Positions 8,267 to 16,528 of a stretch of DNA of 55,004 nucleotides are shown here, piece by piece. A program made the position numbers and the translations under genes. The DNA comes from Clostridia bacterium (GTDB lineage Bacteria > Bacillota > Clostridia > UMGS1810), in contig JAFQBA010000089.1 of NCBI GenBank assembly GCA_017416845.1, positions 1 through 55,004 of the forward strand. The letters are read 5' to 3'. Within the stretch, counting starts at the first letter, position 1, and every line of letters starts with the position of its first letter. Below the pieces are notes generated by a model. It saw only the letters and a list, made by a program, of their open reading frames with translations, was not told the origin of the DNA and ran no database searches.

Positions 8267-9106
8267 TTATCCGCCGTATTCCACCGAAAACTGCTTTCTG
8301 AACTCAAGAGCCGACATGCCGGTTTTCTTTTTAAACACCTTTGAAAAATATGAACTGTCCGAAATGCCGATTTCGGTGCATATTTCGTTTATGGTTTTTT
8401 GAGTTGAAGTGAGAAGGTGCTTTGAGCACTCCATACGCTTTTGTGTGATATAGTCATTCACGGAGCAGCTCAGTTCCTTGGAAAAATTTGTGTAGAGAGA
8501 ATTTTTTGAAACTGCAAGAGCTTTACAAATATTTTCCACGGTGAGCCTTTCACCAAGATGATTTTCAATGTATATTTCTGCTCTTTCAATCAATTCATTG
8601 TGTTTTATGCGAATGAGCCCGTTTTTCAAGATGTAATCCGCTAAAATCTTTACGATATCATGAATACTTTCAATGCGTTCGGGTTCAAAATATTCGCTTT
8701 CTTCATAGAGTTTTGCAAGCTCGTCAAGCTGTTTTGTTGAAGAACCAAATTCATATCCGGTGTCAGAGAGCTTTTTGCACGTTCTCATGGATCCGTATTG
8801 AATGTATCCCACAAATGTGTCATCTATAAAAAGCGGATAATGACAGTCCATACATCCCAAACGGCACATAAGATGATATTCTTTTTTCTCTTCGTTAAGC
8901 ATACGAAGATTATTGTGATAATTTTGTGTACATTTCAAATGTTCGGTTTCATCTTCAAAAAGTTTAAAGCAGAATTCACGTCTTTTGTAGTTTTCAAATC
9001 CAATCAGGTTGAAATTTTTGTCTATAAAAGTTACCTTGGTTCGCATTACATTTGCAAAGGTCTGAAAAACTTTATTCAATTTATCAGAGTCATAAACAAT
9101 AATCAT
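8267..9106 (-). CDS. PocR-sensor AraC family transcriptional regulator
   Basis: A 279-aa regulator with a PocR-type N-terminal sensor (about residues 1-160) and an AraC DNA-binding domain at the C-terminus. The sensor shows the cysteine pattern of that family: REFCFKLFED, LKCTQNYH, YHLMCRLGCMDCHYPLFIDD, then FVGYIQYGSM. PocR domains are known to bind small metabolites such as propanediol. The two HTH segments are LTVENICKALAVSKNSLYTN and INEICTEIGISDSSYFSKVF. It begins 16 bp after an RluA gene and ends 18 bp before another AraC gene. Two adjacent regulators of different sensor type suggest dual-input control of the sugar locus. Confidence 0.82.
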   Translation of the reverse strand: MIIVYDSDKLNKVFQTFANVMRTKVTFIDKNFNLIGFENYKRREFCFKLFEDETEHLKCTQNYHNNLRMLNEEKKEYHLMCRLGCMDCHYPLFIDDTFVGYIQYGSMRTCKKLSDTGYEFGSSTKQLDELAKLYEESEYFEPERIESIHDIVKILADYILKNGLIRIKHNELIERAEIYIENHLGERLTVENICKALAVSKNSLYTNFSKELSCSVNDYITQKRMECSKHLLTSTQKTINEICTEIGISDSSYFSKVFKKKTGMSALEFRKQFSVEYGG

Positions 9107-9122
9107 CTAAATCACCACCGAT

Positions 9123-10070
9123 TTATTTTATGTTTTTTGCAAAGGGAACATTTTTGACTTCAAAAACTTTTTTGTCAAGATAGGAAAGCTCACATTCTTC
9201 TGAGAAATTAAATCTCAATTTATATGAATACAGAGCTTGATATTTCATACCGATTTTTTTGTTAAATTCGTTTGTACCATATTTGCCGTCGCCTGCAAGG
9301 GGGTGACCCGTTGCTGCAAGGTGCGCTCTGATCTGATGGGTGCGTCCGGTGAGAAGTTCAACTTCCAAAAGCGATGTCAGCTCGCCTTCGGCAAGAACTT
9401 TGTATTTCGTGATGGCGGTTTTTCCGTCTTTTACCGGTTTGTCGTGATAGTACACACGGTTTTGTTTTTCATTTTTGACAAGATAGCCTTTCAGGGTTTT
9501 TTCCTTTTCTTTCATGTGACCCTGCACAAGGCAAAGATAGTATTTGTCAATTTCTCTGTTCTTGATTTTTTCGTTCATAATCCTCAGTGTCATTGCATTT
9601 TTTGCCGCAATAACAATACCCGCAGTGTTTCGGTCAATGCGGTTGCAAAGTGCGGGAGCAAAGGAGTTTTCTTCTTCGGGGATATATTCGCCCTTTTGAA
9701 AAAGATAGGCTTTTATGTGGTTTATGAGGGTGTTTTTGCTTTCGGTTTCGTCCTCATGAACGCTCATTCCAACGCTTTTGTCGGCAAGAAGAATGTTTTC
9801 ATCTTCATATACAATGCTCAAATCGGGCGTGAGAGTCGAAAAATCGTCGGTTTGTTTTTCAGGTTCAAAAAACTCGTCGTTAATATAGAGCTCAAGAACA
9901 TCGCCCTCACAAAGCTTATAGGCAATGTCCGATTTTTTTCCGTTTACCTTGATTCTTTTTTTTCGTATGCCTTTGTATATCATAGACGATGGGATAGAAT
10001 CGAAAAACTTGAAAAGAAATTTATCAAGCCTTTGTCCGGCATCGTTTTTGTTTATAATAAGCTTTTTCAT
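9123..10070 (-). CDS. RluA family pseudouridine synthase
   Basis: A 315-aa enzyme that converts uridine to pseudouridine in rRNA or tRNA. An N-terminal S4 RNA-binding domain (about residues 10-75, GQRLDKFLFKFF, IRKKRIKVNGKK) precedes the catalytic domain. The catalytic aspartate lies in ALCNRIDRNTAGIVIAAK (about residue 150), the family's RLDxxTSG motif. LTGRTHQIRAHLAATGHPLAGD near residue 240 is also diagnostic. The length matches RluC/RluD/YlyB proteins; the exact target uridine cannot be told. It sits between the LarC-like gene and the PocR regulator on the same strand with short gaps. Confidence 0.92.
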   Translation of the reverse strand: MKKLIINKNDAGQRLDKFLFKFFDSIPSSMIYKGIRKKRIKVNGKKSDIAYKLCEGDVLELYINDEFFEPEKQTDDFSTLTPDLSIVYEDENILLADKSVGMSVHEDETESKNTLINHIKAYLFQKGEYIPEEENSFAPALCNRIDRNTAGIVIAAKNAMTLRIMNEKIKNREIDKYYLCLVQGHMKEKEKTLKGYLVKNEKQNRVYYHDKPVKDGKTAITKYKVLAEGELTSLLEVELLTGRTHQIRAHLAATGHPLAGDGKYGTNEFNKKIGMKYQALYSYKLRFNFSEECELSYLDKKVFEVKNVPFAKNIK

Positions 10071-10085
10071 TTGCTGTTTCCTTTT

Positions 10086-10859
10086 TCACAGTGTTTGTGA
10101 AGCTGTTTGCAATTCGGACAGTTCAAGCTGCATTTCAAATTGCAAAAGGTCTTCTTCGTCATCGTTTCCGAGAACAAGACGCAAAATGTTAATGATTTGC
10201 AAAATGTCCTCGTCTCCTGCTCCGTAGCCTATTTTTGAGGCATTGCCCGGAGTGTATTCGGCTTTTTTTGCACCCAGTGCACCAAGGAGTGCGGCTCCGC
10301 TTTCGCAAAGAAGCTCCCTTTGGCATTCGGTTTCAAAAACCGGCAGAGAATGTTTTTTTGAAATATAGAGGGTTTCTGCATTTGTAACCTTTTCAAAGCC
10401 GTTTTCGGTGAGTGTGAAGGATTTTGAACACAAAATCCTTGAACACAAAACATTTTTGACCTTCATTTTTTCGACTGCATCAAAAATTGCCGCCGCCGCA
10501 CAAAGAATCGGCATTTCTTTGCTCATGTCAAACACAGCATCATTTGGATTTACCGAACGTGCATCGGCAATGATTTTGACATAAATTCTGAGTTTTTCTT
10601 TTACGTTTTGGTCAAGGTGACTTTGTTCAATCAACTCGAGAATTTCATCTGTTTTATATTTTTTGTCGAGGCTTGTCTTTATTTCTGCACGATATGCTTC
10701 CATTGAACTGCGTTTTACCTGTGAAAGAGAAAGCTCTGCGTCAGAACAAATAGCTTTACAAACGCTTTCGGCATCTGTCTTTTTGTTTGTCAGGTTCAAA
10801 ACAGCACCAAGTGCCATAAAAACATCTAATCCTGCAAAGCAGTCAAAATACAAATACAT
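10086..10859 (-). CDS. Degenerate LarC1-like (DUF111) protein
   Basis: A 257-aa protein resembling the N-terminal part (LarC1) of LarC, the nickel-insertion enzyme of the nickel-pincer cofactor. It starts MYLYFDCFAGLD, where true LarC has YFDCFSGISGDM. The middle aligns with the DIIELIEKSGL region (DEILELIEQSHLDQNVKEKL, about 70) and the end with GAALLGALG, KIGYGAGDED and NILRLVLG (about 190-240). The ISGDM loop, the histidine-rich segment before the DII region and the HFHEVGAVDS motif are missing or replaced. No LarC2 part follows: the RluA gene starts 16 bp on. It may be a repurposed or decaying paralogue without nickel chemistry. AAAGGAAG precedes the ATG. Confidence 0.65.
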   Translation of the reverse strand: MYLYFDCFAGLDVFMALGAVLNLTNKKTDAESVCKAICSDAELSLSQVKRSSMEAYRAEIKTSLDKKYKTDEILELIEQSHLDQNVKEKLRIYVKIIADARSVNPNDAVFDMSKEMPILCAAAAIFDAVEKMKVKNVLCSRILCSKSFTLTENGFEKVTNAETLYISKKHSLPVFETECQRELLCESGAALLGALGAKKAEYTPGNASKIGYGAGDEDILQIINILRLVLGNDDEEDLLQFEMQLELSELQTASQTL

Positions 10860-10876
10860 GATTATCTTCCTTTAAT

Positions 10877-11719
10877 TCAACTGATATGTTCTTCCGCACG
10901 TGAAAGTGCGTATTCCACTTGCACACGTTTTATGGTAGATAAATACTTTTCGGGACAGCCAAGGGCTTTCTGATAAAATTCACACGCACCGGCATAATCT
11001 CCTCTATGTTCAAGAACTGTTGCATAATTATAAAACGCTTCAATAAAATTAGGCGTTGTCTCTTCAAAAAGAGCTTCATATATTTCCTCTGCTTTTACCC
11101 AATCACCTTTTTTTATGTACACCAGTCCAAGATTATCCCTTATGCTTGCATCTCCACTGTTATATTCATATGCCTCAGTACAAAACTCCAGCGCTCGCTC
11201 GAGTTGATTGTTTAAAATATAGAAAATACCAAGTGTTCCGTAATGCACGGTAGAGCGATAACCTTTGGAATAAATATATTCCATTTTTTCAATCGCTTCA
11301 TCTATGTTATTTTTCTTCCAATATATTATGGCAAGATTCAGGTCTGCAGCGAGAATATTAGCTTTGGTAAGTGAGCTTTTCTTCTGAAGAAGTATACTTG
11401 TGATAAGCTTTTCGGCTTTTACAATGTGACCGTCACGAATAAGAAGATATGCATACATAAGTGACTGCTGAGCGCTCATTTTTCCTGTATCATAGGCTTT
11501 TTGGAACATTTTAAAGCCTTCATCGTGATTTTTGGAGTACTTTTTCCATGCCCACGCCGTATAAATTTTGGGTTTGAGATAGAGGAACAAGGCTATGCAA
11601 ATAAGTATCATAACGCCAAATCCCATACTGTATCCGAAATAATCAATTGTAAAACGCACCAGAAAATACGGAACTATTATACACATAAAAATATTTACCA
11701 GTATCTTTAAAGCTTTCAT
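10877..11719 (-). CDS. TPR-repeat membrane protein
   Basis: A 280-aa protein. I take the ATG at 11719, which has AGAAGGA 6 bases upstream, rather than an upstream in-frame start inside the comM-like gene. Two hydrophobic helices (about residues 8-24 and 32-50) anchor it in the membrane. The rest is tetratricopeptide-type helical repeats facing the cytosol: AYLLIRDGHIVKAEKLI, NLAIIYWKKNNIDEAIEKM, YGTLGIFYILNNQLERALEF, NLGLVYIKKGDWVKAEEIY, NYATVLEHRGDYAGACEFYQ. TPR arrays hold protein complexes together; the partner is unknown. It follows the comM-like gene closely and is probably co-transcribed. Confidence 0.75.
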   Translation of the reverse strand: MKALKILVNIFMCIIVPYFLVRFTIDYFGYSMGFGVMILICIALFLYLKPKIYTAWAWKKYSKNHDEGFKMFQKAYDTGKMSAQQSLMYAYLLIRDGHIVKAEKLITSILLQKKSSLTKANILAADLNLAIIYWKKNNIDEAIEKMEYIYSKGYRSTVHYGTLGIFYILNNQLERALEFCTEAYEYNSGDASIRDNLGLVYIKKGDWVKAEEIYEALFEETTPNFIEAFYNYATVLEHRGDYAGACEFYQKALGCPEKYLSTIKRVQVEYALSRAEEHIS

Positions 11720-11744
11720 TTGAATCCTTCTTTCATATTTTGCA

Positions 11745-13277
11745 TTATTTAAACATTGTATTAGCATCAAGGCTGCGATATCTTATAGCCTCTGCAATAT
11801 GAGCAGGGGTAATATCTGCAGCTCCTTCAAGATCTGCAATAGTCCTTGAAAGCTTGAGAATTCTCGCATGAGCTCGTGCAGAGAGTCCAAGTCTGTTGAA
11901 CACATCCCTAAGCAAATTACGGCTTACCTCATCAATCGGACAGAATTCTTCTATTGCCGCAGCCGATAATTGAGCGTTTGAATAAATATTCATTCCCTTG
12001 TATCTTTCAAGCTGAATTTGACGCGCCTTTGTAACCCGTTCTTTTATAACTTTTGAACTTTCTCCTTTTTCGTGTGAAGATAAATCATCATATTTAACCG
12101 AAGGCACATGAATTTGTATATCAAATCGGTCAAGCATCGGTCCCGAAACTTTCGAAATATAAGTCCGGATAGAGTTGGCTGTACATGTGCATTCCCTGAC
12201 GGGATCTCCGTAGTAACCGCACTTACATGGGTTCATTCCTGCAATGAGCATTGCACTGCTTGGAAATGTTGCGCTGCCTGCCACTCTTGAAACGGTGAAA
12301 TATCCATCCTCAATAGGCTGCCGCATAGCCTCTATTGCATCTTTTCTAAATTCCGGAAGCTCATCCAAAAAAAGCACGCCCCTGTGAGCAAGACTAATTT
12401 CTCCCGGTTTGGGTACACTACCTCCGCCTGTTATGCTTACATTAGAAACAGTGTGATGAGGCGAACGAAAAGGTCGTGTTGTAATAAGCGAAGAATTTCC
12501 AAGCAAACCGGCTATAGAATATATTTTTGTTACTTCAAGAGATTCATCAAAAGACAAATCCGGAAGAATTGTGGGTATTCTTTTTGCAAGCATAGTTTTG
12601 CCGGAGCCGGGAGAACCAATCATGAGCAAGTTATGTGAACCCGCTGCTGCAACCTCTATTGCACGTTTTACGCTTTCCTGTCCCTTAACATCAGAAAAAT
12701 CAATATCAAAATCATTGGCAGATGCAAAAATCTCTTCAATGTCTATTTTAACAGGATCAATTTGCGCTTCACCGCCAAGATGCTTAGCAACCTCAGCAAG
12801 AGATGAGGCTCCGTATATGGTGCAATCAGAAACAACCGCCGCCTCCAATGCGTTATCCTTTGGAACTATGAGTTTCCTGATCGAATGATTTCTTGCTTCC
12901 AATGTCATAGGCAAAACACCGTCCGCACATCTGACACTTCCGTCGAGAGCAAGTTCACCGAGGATGAGAAACTCCGACAAAGAATCACACACAAGCTGAC
13001 CGGATGCCGCAAGTATGGCAACTGATATGGGAAGATCCAGATAGGCACCGTTTTTCTTGGTGTTTGCAGGAGCAAGATTAACCACAATGCGTTTTTGCGG
13101 TATGGCAAACCCGCTGTTTTTCAAAGCAGATTTAACCCTTTCTTTAGACTCCTTCACTGCCGCATCAGGCAAACCGACAATATCGATTCCGGGAAGATTT
13201 GAAAACATATCGACCTCTACAGTAATAATATATCCCTCCATGCCAAAAACTGCCCCGGAGTGAACTTTTGATATCAT
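11745..13277 (-). CDS. comM: YifB/ComM family Mg-chelatase-like AAA+ ATPase
   Basis: A 510-aa, near full-length YifB/ComM protein. The N-terminal ChlI domain (GMEGYIITVEVDMFSNLPGI, then IVGLPDAAVKESKERV) is followed by the AAA+ module with Walker A GSPGSGKTML (about residue 221), Walker B LFLDELPEF (about 305) and a C-terminal Mg-chelatase subdomain (LSARAHARILKLSRTIADLE). A C4-type segment (NPCKCGYYGDPVRECTC, about 350) is also typical. ComM is known in Gram-negatives as a branch-migration helicase for natural transformation; in Clostridia the role is inferred. AGAGGTG precedes the ATG. It is divergent from nadK. Confidence 0.92.
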   Translation of the reverse strand: MISKVHSGAVFGMEGYIITVEVDMFSNLPGIDIVGLPDAAVKESKERVKSALKNSGFAIPQKRIVVNLAPANTKKNGAYLDLPISVAILAASGQLVCDSLSEFLILGELALDGSVRCADGVLPMTLEARNHSIRKLIVPKDNALEAAVVSDCTIYGASSLAEVAKHLGGEAQIDPVKIDIEEIFASANDFDIDFSDVKGQESVKRAIEVAAAGSHNLLMIGSPGSGKTMLAKRIPTILPDLSFDESLEVTKIYSIAGLLGNSSLITTRPFRSPHHTVSNVSITGGGSVPKPGEISLAHRGVLFLDELPEFRKDAIEAMRQPIEDGYFTVSRVAGSATFPSSAMLIAGMNPCKCGYYGDPVRECTCTANSIRTYISKVSGPMLDRFDIQIHVPSVKYDDLSSHEKGESSKVIKERVTKARQIQLERYKGMNIYSNAQLSAAAIEEFCPIDEVSRNLLRDVFNRLGLSARAHARILKLSRTIADLEGAADITPAHIAEAIRYRSLDANTMFK

Positions 13278-13403
13278 TGTCTGTCACCTCTCTTGATTAA
13301 GTAATTTTAGCTTACATTTTAGTATAACACACTTTAAAACTTTTTTCTACAGTTATTGCAAAATTTTTTCGTACAAAACAAAGTTTGTTAAATGCATTAT
13401 ATT

Positions 13404-13434
13404 GTTGACAAATATACAGTATATGATGTATAAT
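13404..13434 (+). promoter_or_regulatory. Promoter of the nadK-argR-recN operon
   Basis: TTGACA at 13404-13409 and TATAAT at 13429-13434, both perfect consensus but with a long 19-bp spacer. The -10 lies inside the palindrome at 13427-13449, so a bound protein would block RNA polymerase. The 19-bp spacer suggests weak basal activity or activation. Confidence 0.6.
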
Positions 13435-13449
13435 TATTATAATTATACA
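13427..13449. promoter_or_regulatory. Perfect 23-bp palindrome over the -10 (putative ArgR-type operator)
   Basis: TGTATAATTAT, one central T, then ATAATTATACA: a perfect 11-bp inverted repeat at 13427-13449. It covers the -10 and the likely transcription start of the operon that encodes ArgR. ArgR boxes are AT-rich palindromes with TGNATNNNNATNCA character, so autoregulation is a reasonable guess. The arms here are longer than a standard 18-bp ARG box. Confidence 0.5.
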
Positions 13450-13461
13450 GAAAAGAGGGAT

Positions 13462-13485
13462 GATCTGTATTACGATAAACAGATC
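13462..13485 (+). promoter_or_regulatory. Leader stem-loop before nadK
   Basis: GATCTGT (13462-13468) and ACAGATC (13479-13485) form a 7-bp stem with a 10-base loop in the mRNA leader, 11 bases before the nadK ATG. GAGGG lies just before it, but no Shine-Dalgarno site lies at normal spacing from the ATG. The hairpin may bring GAGGG closer to the ATG. Confidence 0.4.
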
Positions 13486-13496
13486 TCACACAAAAC

Positions 13497-14321
13497 ATGC
13501 GTAAAATAGTTATTATTACAAATCAAAACAAGGATGCTGATGCTGCGATAACCAAAAAATGCAGCGAAGTATTGTCCGATTATTACGAAATTACATATGA
13601 TAACGGTATCAGCTTTGACAATACGCTGCATGCATTAAAAAACGCATCTGCCGCCATTGTCATAGGAGGAGACGGAACTATTTTGTCAGCTTCTATAGCC
13701 GCAGCTACCGAAAACGTGCCGTTGCTTGGCATCAATCTCGGCAATCTTGGCTATCTTGCCGATGTAGAGCTGTCCGAAATCGAAACAGCCATGCATAACT
13801 TTCTCAACGGAAAATACACAATTGAAGAAAGGTTCATGATTGAGGCTCATTGTATGGATAACAACGGCAATGAAATCGTTCTCCCTGCGCTTAATGATAT
13901 CGTAATTTCACGTGCTTCATACACGAGGATGATTGCTCTTGATGTTCTTGTTGACGGTAATTTTTTATCATCTTATGTGGGTGACGGAATTGTAATATCA
14001 ACTCCTACCGGCAGCACCGCTTATTCCCTCAGCGCAGGCGGTCCGGTTGCTCATTCAAGCCTTGAGGTATCAATAATCACTCCCATATGCTCTCATACAA
14101 TGGGATCAAAACCCATAATTATTCCCGGAAGCTCAACAATCACCGTAAAATTTCACGGAACTTTCGATGACAAGTCAATGCTTACCGCAGATGGTCAAAG
14201 AGCAGTTAAAATTGTAGATGGAGACAAAATAACCGTGACAGCATCGAAGCTGAAAACAAAGCTCATAAAGGTAAGTAACAGAAGTTTTTGCGAAATACTT
14301 CACAAAAAACTTCAGGGATAA
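13497..14321 (+). CDS. nadK: NAD kinase
   Basis: A 274-aa NAD kinase (PpnK), which phosphorylates NAD+ to NADP+ in the cytosol. Diagnostic motifs are AIVIGGDGTILSA (GGDGT, about residue 58), INLGNLGYLAD (about 80), the substrate-site NDIVISRA (about 138) and DGIVISTPTGSTAYSLSAGGP (about 162-182). Its length is normal. The ATG at 13497 is the first in-frame start after a stop at 13476, and MRKIVIITN matches the usual clostridial N-terminus. No ribosome binding site lies at standard distance, which is unusual beside the strong sites of its neighbours. It is first in the nadK-argR-recN operon. Confidence 0.95.
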   Translation: MRKIVIITNQNKDADAAITKKCSEVLSDYYEITYDNGISFDNTLHALKNASAAIVIGGDGTILSASIAAATENVPLLGINLGNLGYLADVELSEIETAMHNFLNGKYTIEERFMIEAHCMDNNGNEIVLPALNDIVISRASYTRMIALDVLVDGNFLSSYVGDGIVISTPTGSTAYSLSAGGPVAHSSLEVSIITPICSHTMGSKPIIIPGSSTITVKFHGTFDDKSMLTADGQRAVKIVDGDKITVTASKLKTKLIKVSNRSFCEILHKKLQG

Positions 14322-14346
14322 CGCAGATAAAGGAAGATGGACTAAT

Positions 14347-14799
14347 ATGATAAAATCTGAAAGACACGAAAAAATACTTGAACTGATAACCACCGAAAAC
14401 ATCTCCACGCAATCAGAACTTACAGAAAGACTGAATGAATGCGGATATAACGTTACTCAGGCAACCGCATCGCGTGATTTACAGGAATTGCGTATAATCA
14501 AAGTTCTTCTTGCCGACGGAACATACAAATATGCTCCGTCGAAAGACAACGATATAAGCATAGGCGACAAGCTTGAAAGCATTTTAAACCACTGCCTGAC
14601 AAACGTTGACTATGCCAATAACATTGTAGTGTTAAAAACCATGTCCGGTGCGGCGCAAGCTGTTGGCTACGCCCTCGACTCTTTCGTATGGGACGAAATT
14701 GTGGGAACAATTTGCGGCGACGATACCATTATGATTGTTGTACGCAACGAAAAAGCGGCAAAACAGCTTTGCTCAAAACTCATAAAATTTATCAAATAG
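14347..14799 (+). CDS. argR: Arginine repressor ArgR/AhrC
   Basis: A 150-aa arginine-responsive DNA-binding protein, hexameric in the known family, which represses arginine synthesis and may activate catabolism. The N-terminal winged helix holds the recognition segment CGYNVTQATASRDLQELRII (about residues 37-56). The C-terminal oligomerisation and arginine-binding domain ends with GTICGDDTIMIVV (about 119-131), the family's GTIAGDDTI motif. AAGGAAG precedes the ATG. It lies between nadK and recN, the typical Firmicute neighbourhood. The palindrome at 13427-13449 may be its autoregulatory site. Confidence 0.95.
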   Translation: MIKSERHEKILELITTENISTQSELTERLNECGYNVTQATASRDLQELRIIKVLLADGTYKYAPSKDNDISIGDKLESILNHCLTNVDYANNIVVLKTMSGAAQAVGYALDSFVWDEIVGTICGDDTIMIVVRNEKAAKQLCSKLIKFIK

Positions 14800-14810
14800 G
14801 AGTGTTTGCC

Positions 14811-16502
14811 ATGTTAAAACACTTATCAATAAAAAATGTAGCAGTAATTGAGCTTGCCGAGATAGATTTTGACAGAGGCTTCAGTGTTCTCACCGGAGAA
14901 ACCGGTGCCGGAAAATCAATCATCATAGATTCAATCAACATGCTTAAAGGAGAAAGAGCCTCAAAAGCCATGATTCGTGCAGGTGAAACAAAAGCAAGAG
15001 TTGACGGTGAATTTGAAACAGATGAAGAAACAGCCGCAAAAATTGCAGACATTTTGGGAGTTGACGATGCCGAAACCGAAATTATTGTTTCACGTGAAAT
15101 GAATCAGGAAGGCAAAAATACCATAAGGGTAAATGGAATACCTGTAAATCTCACCATGCTGAAATCTATTGGTGAACTTCTTGTAAACATCCACGGTCAG
15201 CATGACAACACTTCACTCCTTTCAGTCAAAACGCACATAGGATTTCTTGACAAATTTGCTTTTGAAAAAATAAATGAAGCTCTTTTAAACTACAAAGAAA
15301 AGTATCTCGAATATAAAAATATAAAATCAGAGCTTGACAAAATTGACACTGATGAGCAGGAAAAACTGAGAAGAAGAGACATTCTCACTTTCCAAATAGA
15401 AGAACTCGAAAATGCAAATCTCACTCCCGGTGAGGACGAAGAACTTGAACAAAGAAAGCTTGCTCTTGACAACGCATCAAAAATTACCGAGAACTCCGAA
15501 GCGGCATATGAAATGCTCTATGGCTCAGATTCGGTTACGGTTCACGACCTTTTGTGGAGCGCCATAAAAAAGTTGGAGCAGATTTCTGATTTCAGCGGTG
15601 AAATATCTGACATTTGCAATGCACTGTCCGATGCCGGCTATGCCCTCGACGAGCAATCGAGAGAACTGAAAACATTTTGTGACCATTCATCATTTGACCC
15701 GCTTGAGGCAAATGAAATAGAAGAGAGACTCGATCTTATTTACAATCTCAAAAGAAAATACGGCTCAACAATCGAAGAGATTCTTGGGTTTTACGAAAAG
15801 GCATGTGATGAGCTCGAAGCAATTGATACTTCCGACATACGCCTGAAAGAGCTTGAAGCAAAGCTTGAAATAATATCAAAAGAGCGTGAAGCTTGTGCAA
15901 AAGCTCTTTCTGATATCAGAAGAGCATCTTCAAAGAAACTCGCCGAAAGAATCAAAAAGCACCTCACCGACCTGAATATGACAAGGGTTGATTTTGACAC
16001 AAGCTTTCAGCGGTGCGAATACCGAGAAGACGGTTTTGATGAAATAGAATTTTTGATAAGAACAAATGTGGGCGAAGAGATGAAGCCTCTTTCCAAAATT
16101 GCCTCGGGCGGTGAACTTTCACGAATTATGCTTGCAATTAAAAACGTGCTTGCAAACTCAGACGGCGATAAAACCGTTATTTTTGACGAGATAGACTCAG
16201 GCGTTAGCGGAAACGCCGCACAAAGGATTGGCGAAAAGCTGTTTTCCATGTCACTTGGTTCGCAGGTTCTCTGTATAACACATCTTCCGCAAATAGCCGC
16301 TCTTGCCGACAATCATTATCTGATTAAAAAAGATGTTGCCGACGGGAGAACACGCACAATTGTATTGCCCTTGGATAAAGACGGCAGATGCGAAGAAATT
16401 GCAAGGACGCTGGGCGGCGCAGAGGTTAGCATGATTGCAAGAGAAAACGCTCGTCAGCTTTTGAATGATGCTCAGATTATTAAAGATATGATGAAAAAAT
16501 GA
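14811..16502 (+). CDS. recN: DNA repair protein RecN
   Basis: A 563-aa SMC-like ATPase that acts early in double-strand-break repair. I chose the ATG at 14811 (TAGGAG upstream, MLKHLSIKNVAVIELAEIDF is the usual N-terminus); a longer frame would overlap argR. Walker A is TGETGAGKSIIIDS (about residue 30). Long coiled coils follow (about 150-360). The ABC signature ASGGELSRIMLAIK (about 432) and Walker B VIFDEIDSGVSG (about 458) close the C-terminal head. Length is standard. It is third in the operon and is followed 26 bp later by a dCMP deaminase gene. Confidence 0.96.
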   Translation: MLKHLSIKNVAVIELAEIDFDRGFSVLTGETGAGKSIIIDSINMLKGERASKAMIRAGETKARVDGEFETDEETAAKIADILGVDDAETEIIVSREMNQEGKNTIRVNGIPVNLTMLKSIGELLVNIHGQHDNTSLLSVKTHIGFLDKFAFEKINEALLNYKEKYLEYKNIKSELDKIDTDEQEKLRRRDILTFQIEELENANLTPGEDEELEQRKLALDNASKITENSEAAYEMLYGSDSVTVHDLLWSAIKKLEQISDFSGEISDICNALSDAGYALDEQSRELKTFCDHSSFDPLEANEIEERLDLIYNLKRKYGSTIEEILGFYEKACDELEAIDTSDIRLKELEAKLEIISKEREACAKALSDIRRASSKKLAERIKKHLTDLNMTRVDFDTSFQRCEYREDGFDEIEFLIRTNVGEEMKPLSKIASGGELSRIMLAIKNVLANSDGDKTVIFDEIDSGVSGNAAQRIGEKLFSMSLGSQVLCITHLPQIAALADNHYLIKKDVADGRTRTIVLPLDKDGRCEEIARTLGGAEVSMIARENARQLLNDAQIIKDMMKK

Positions 16503-16528
16503 TATAATCCGAAAGGAATGATTAAACC

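Noticed and set aside
9123..10085. A frameshifted LarC2 part after the LarC-like gene, as in larC1/larC2
   Set aside because: The next sequence on that strand is a complete RluA pseudouridine synthase. No LarC2-like residues were seen in other frames.
14688..14810. Longer N-terminus for RecN
   Set aside because: It would overlap argR by over 100 bases, has no ribosome binding site, and the ATG at 14811 has TAGGAG and the family N-terminus.
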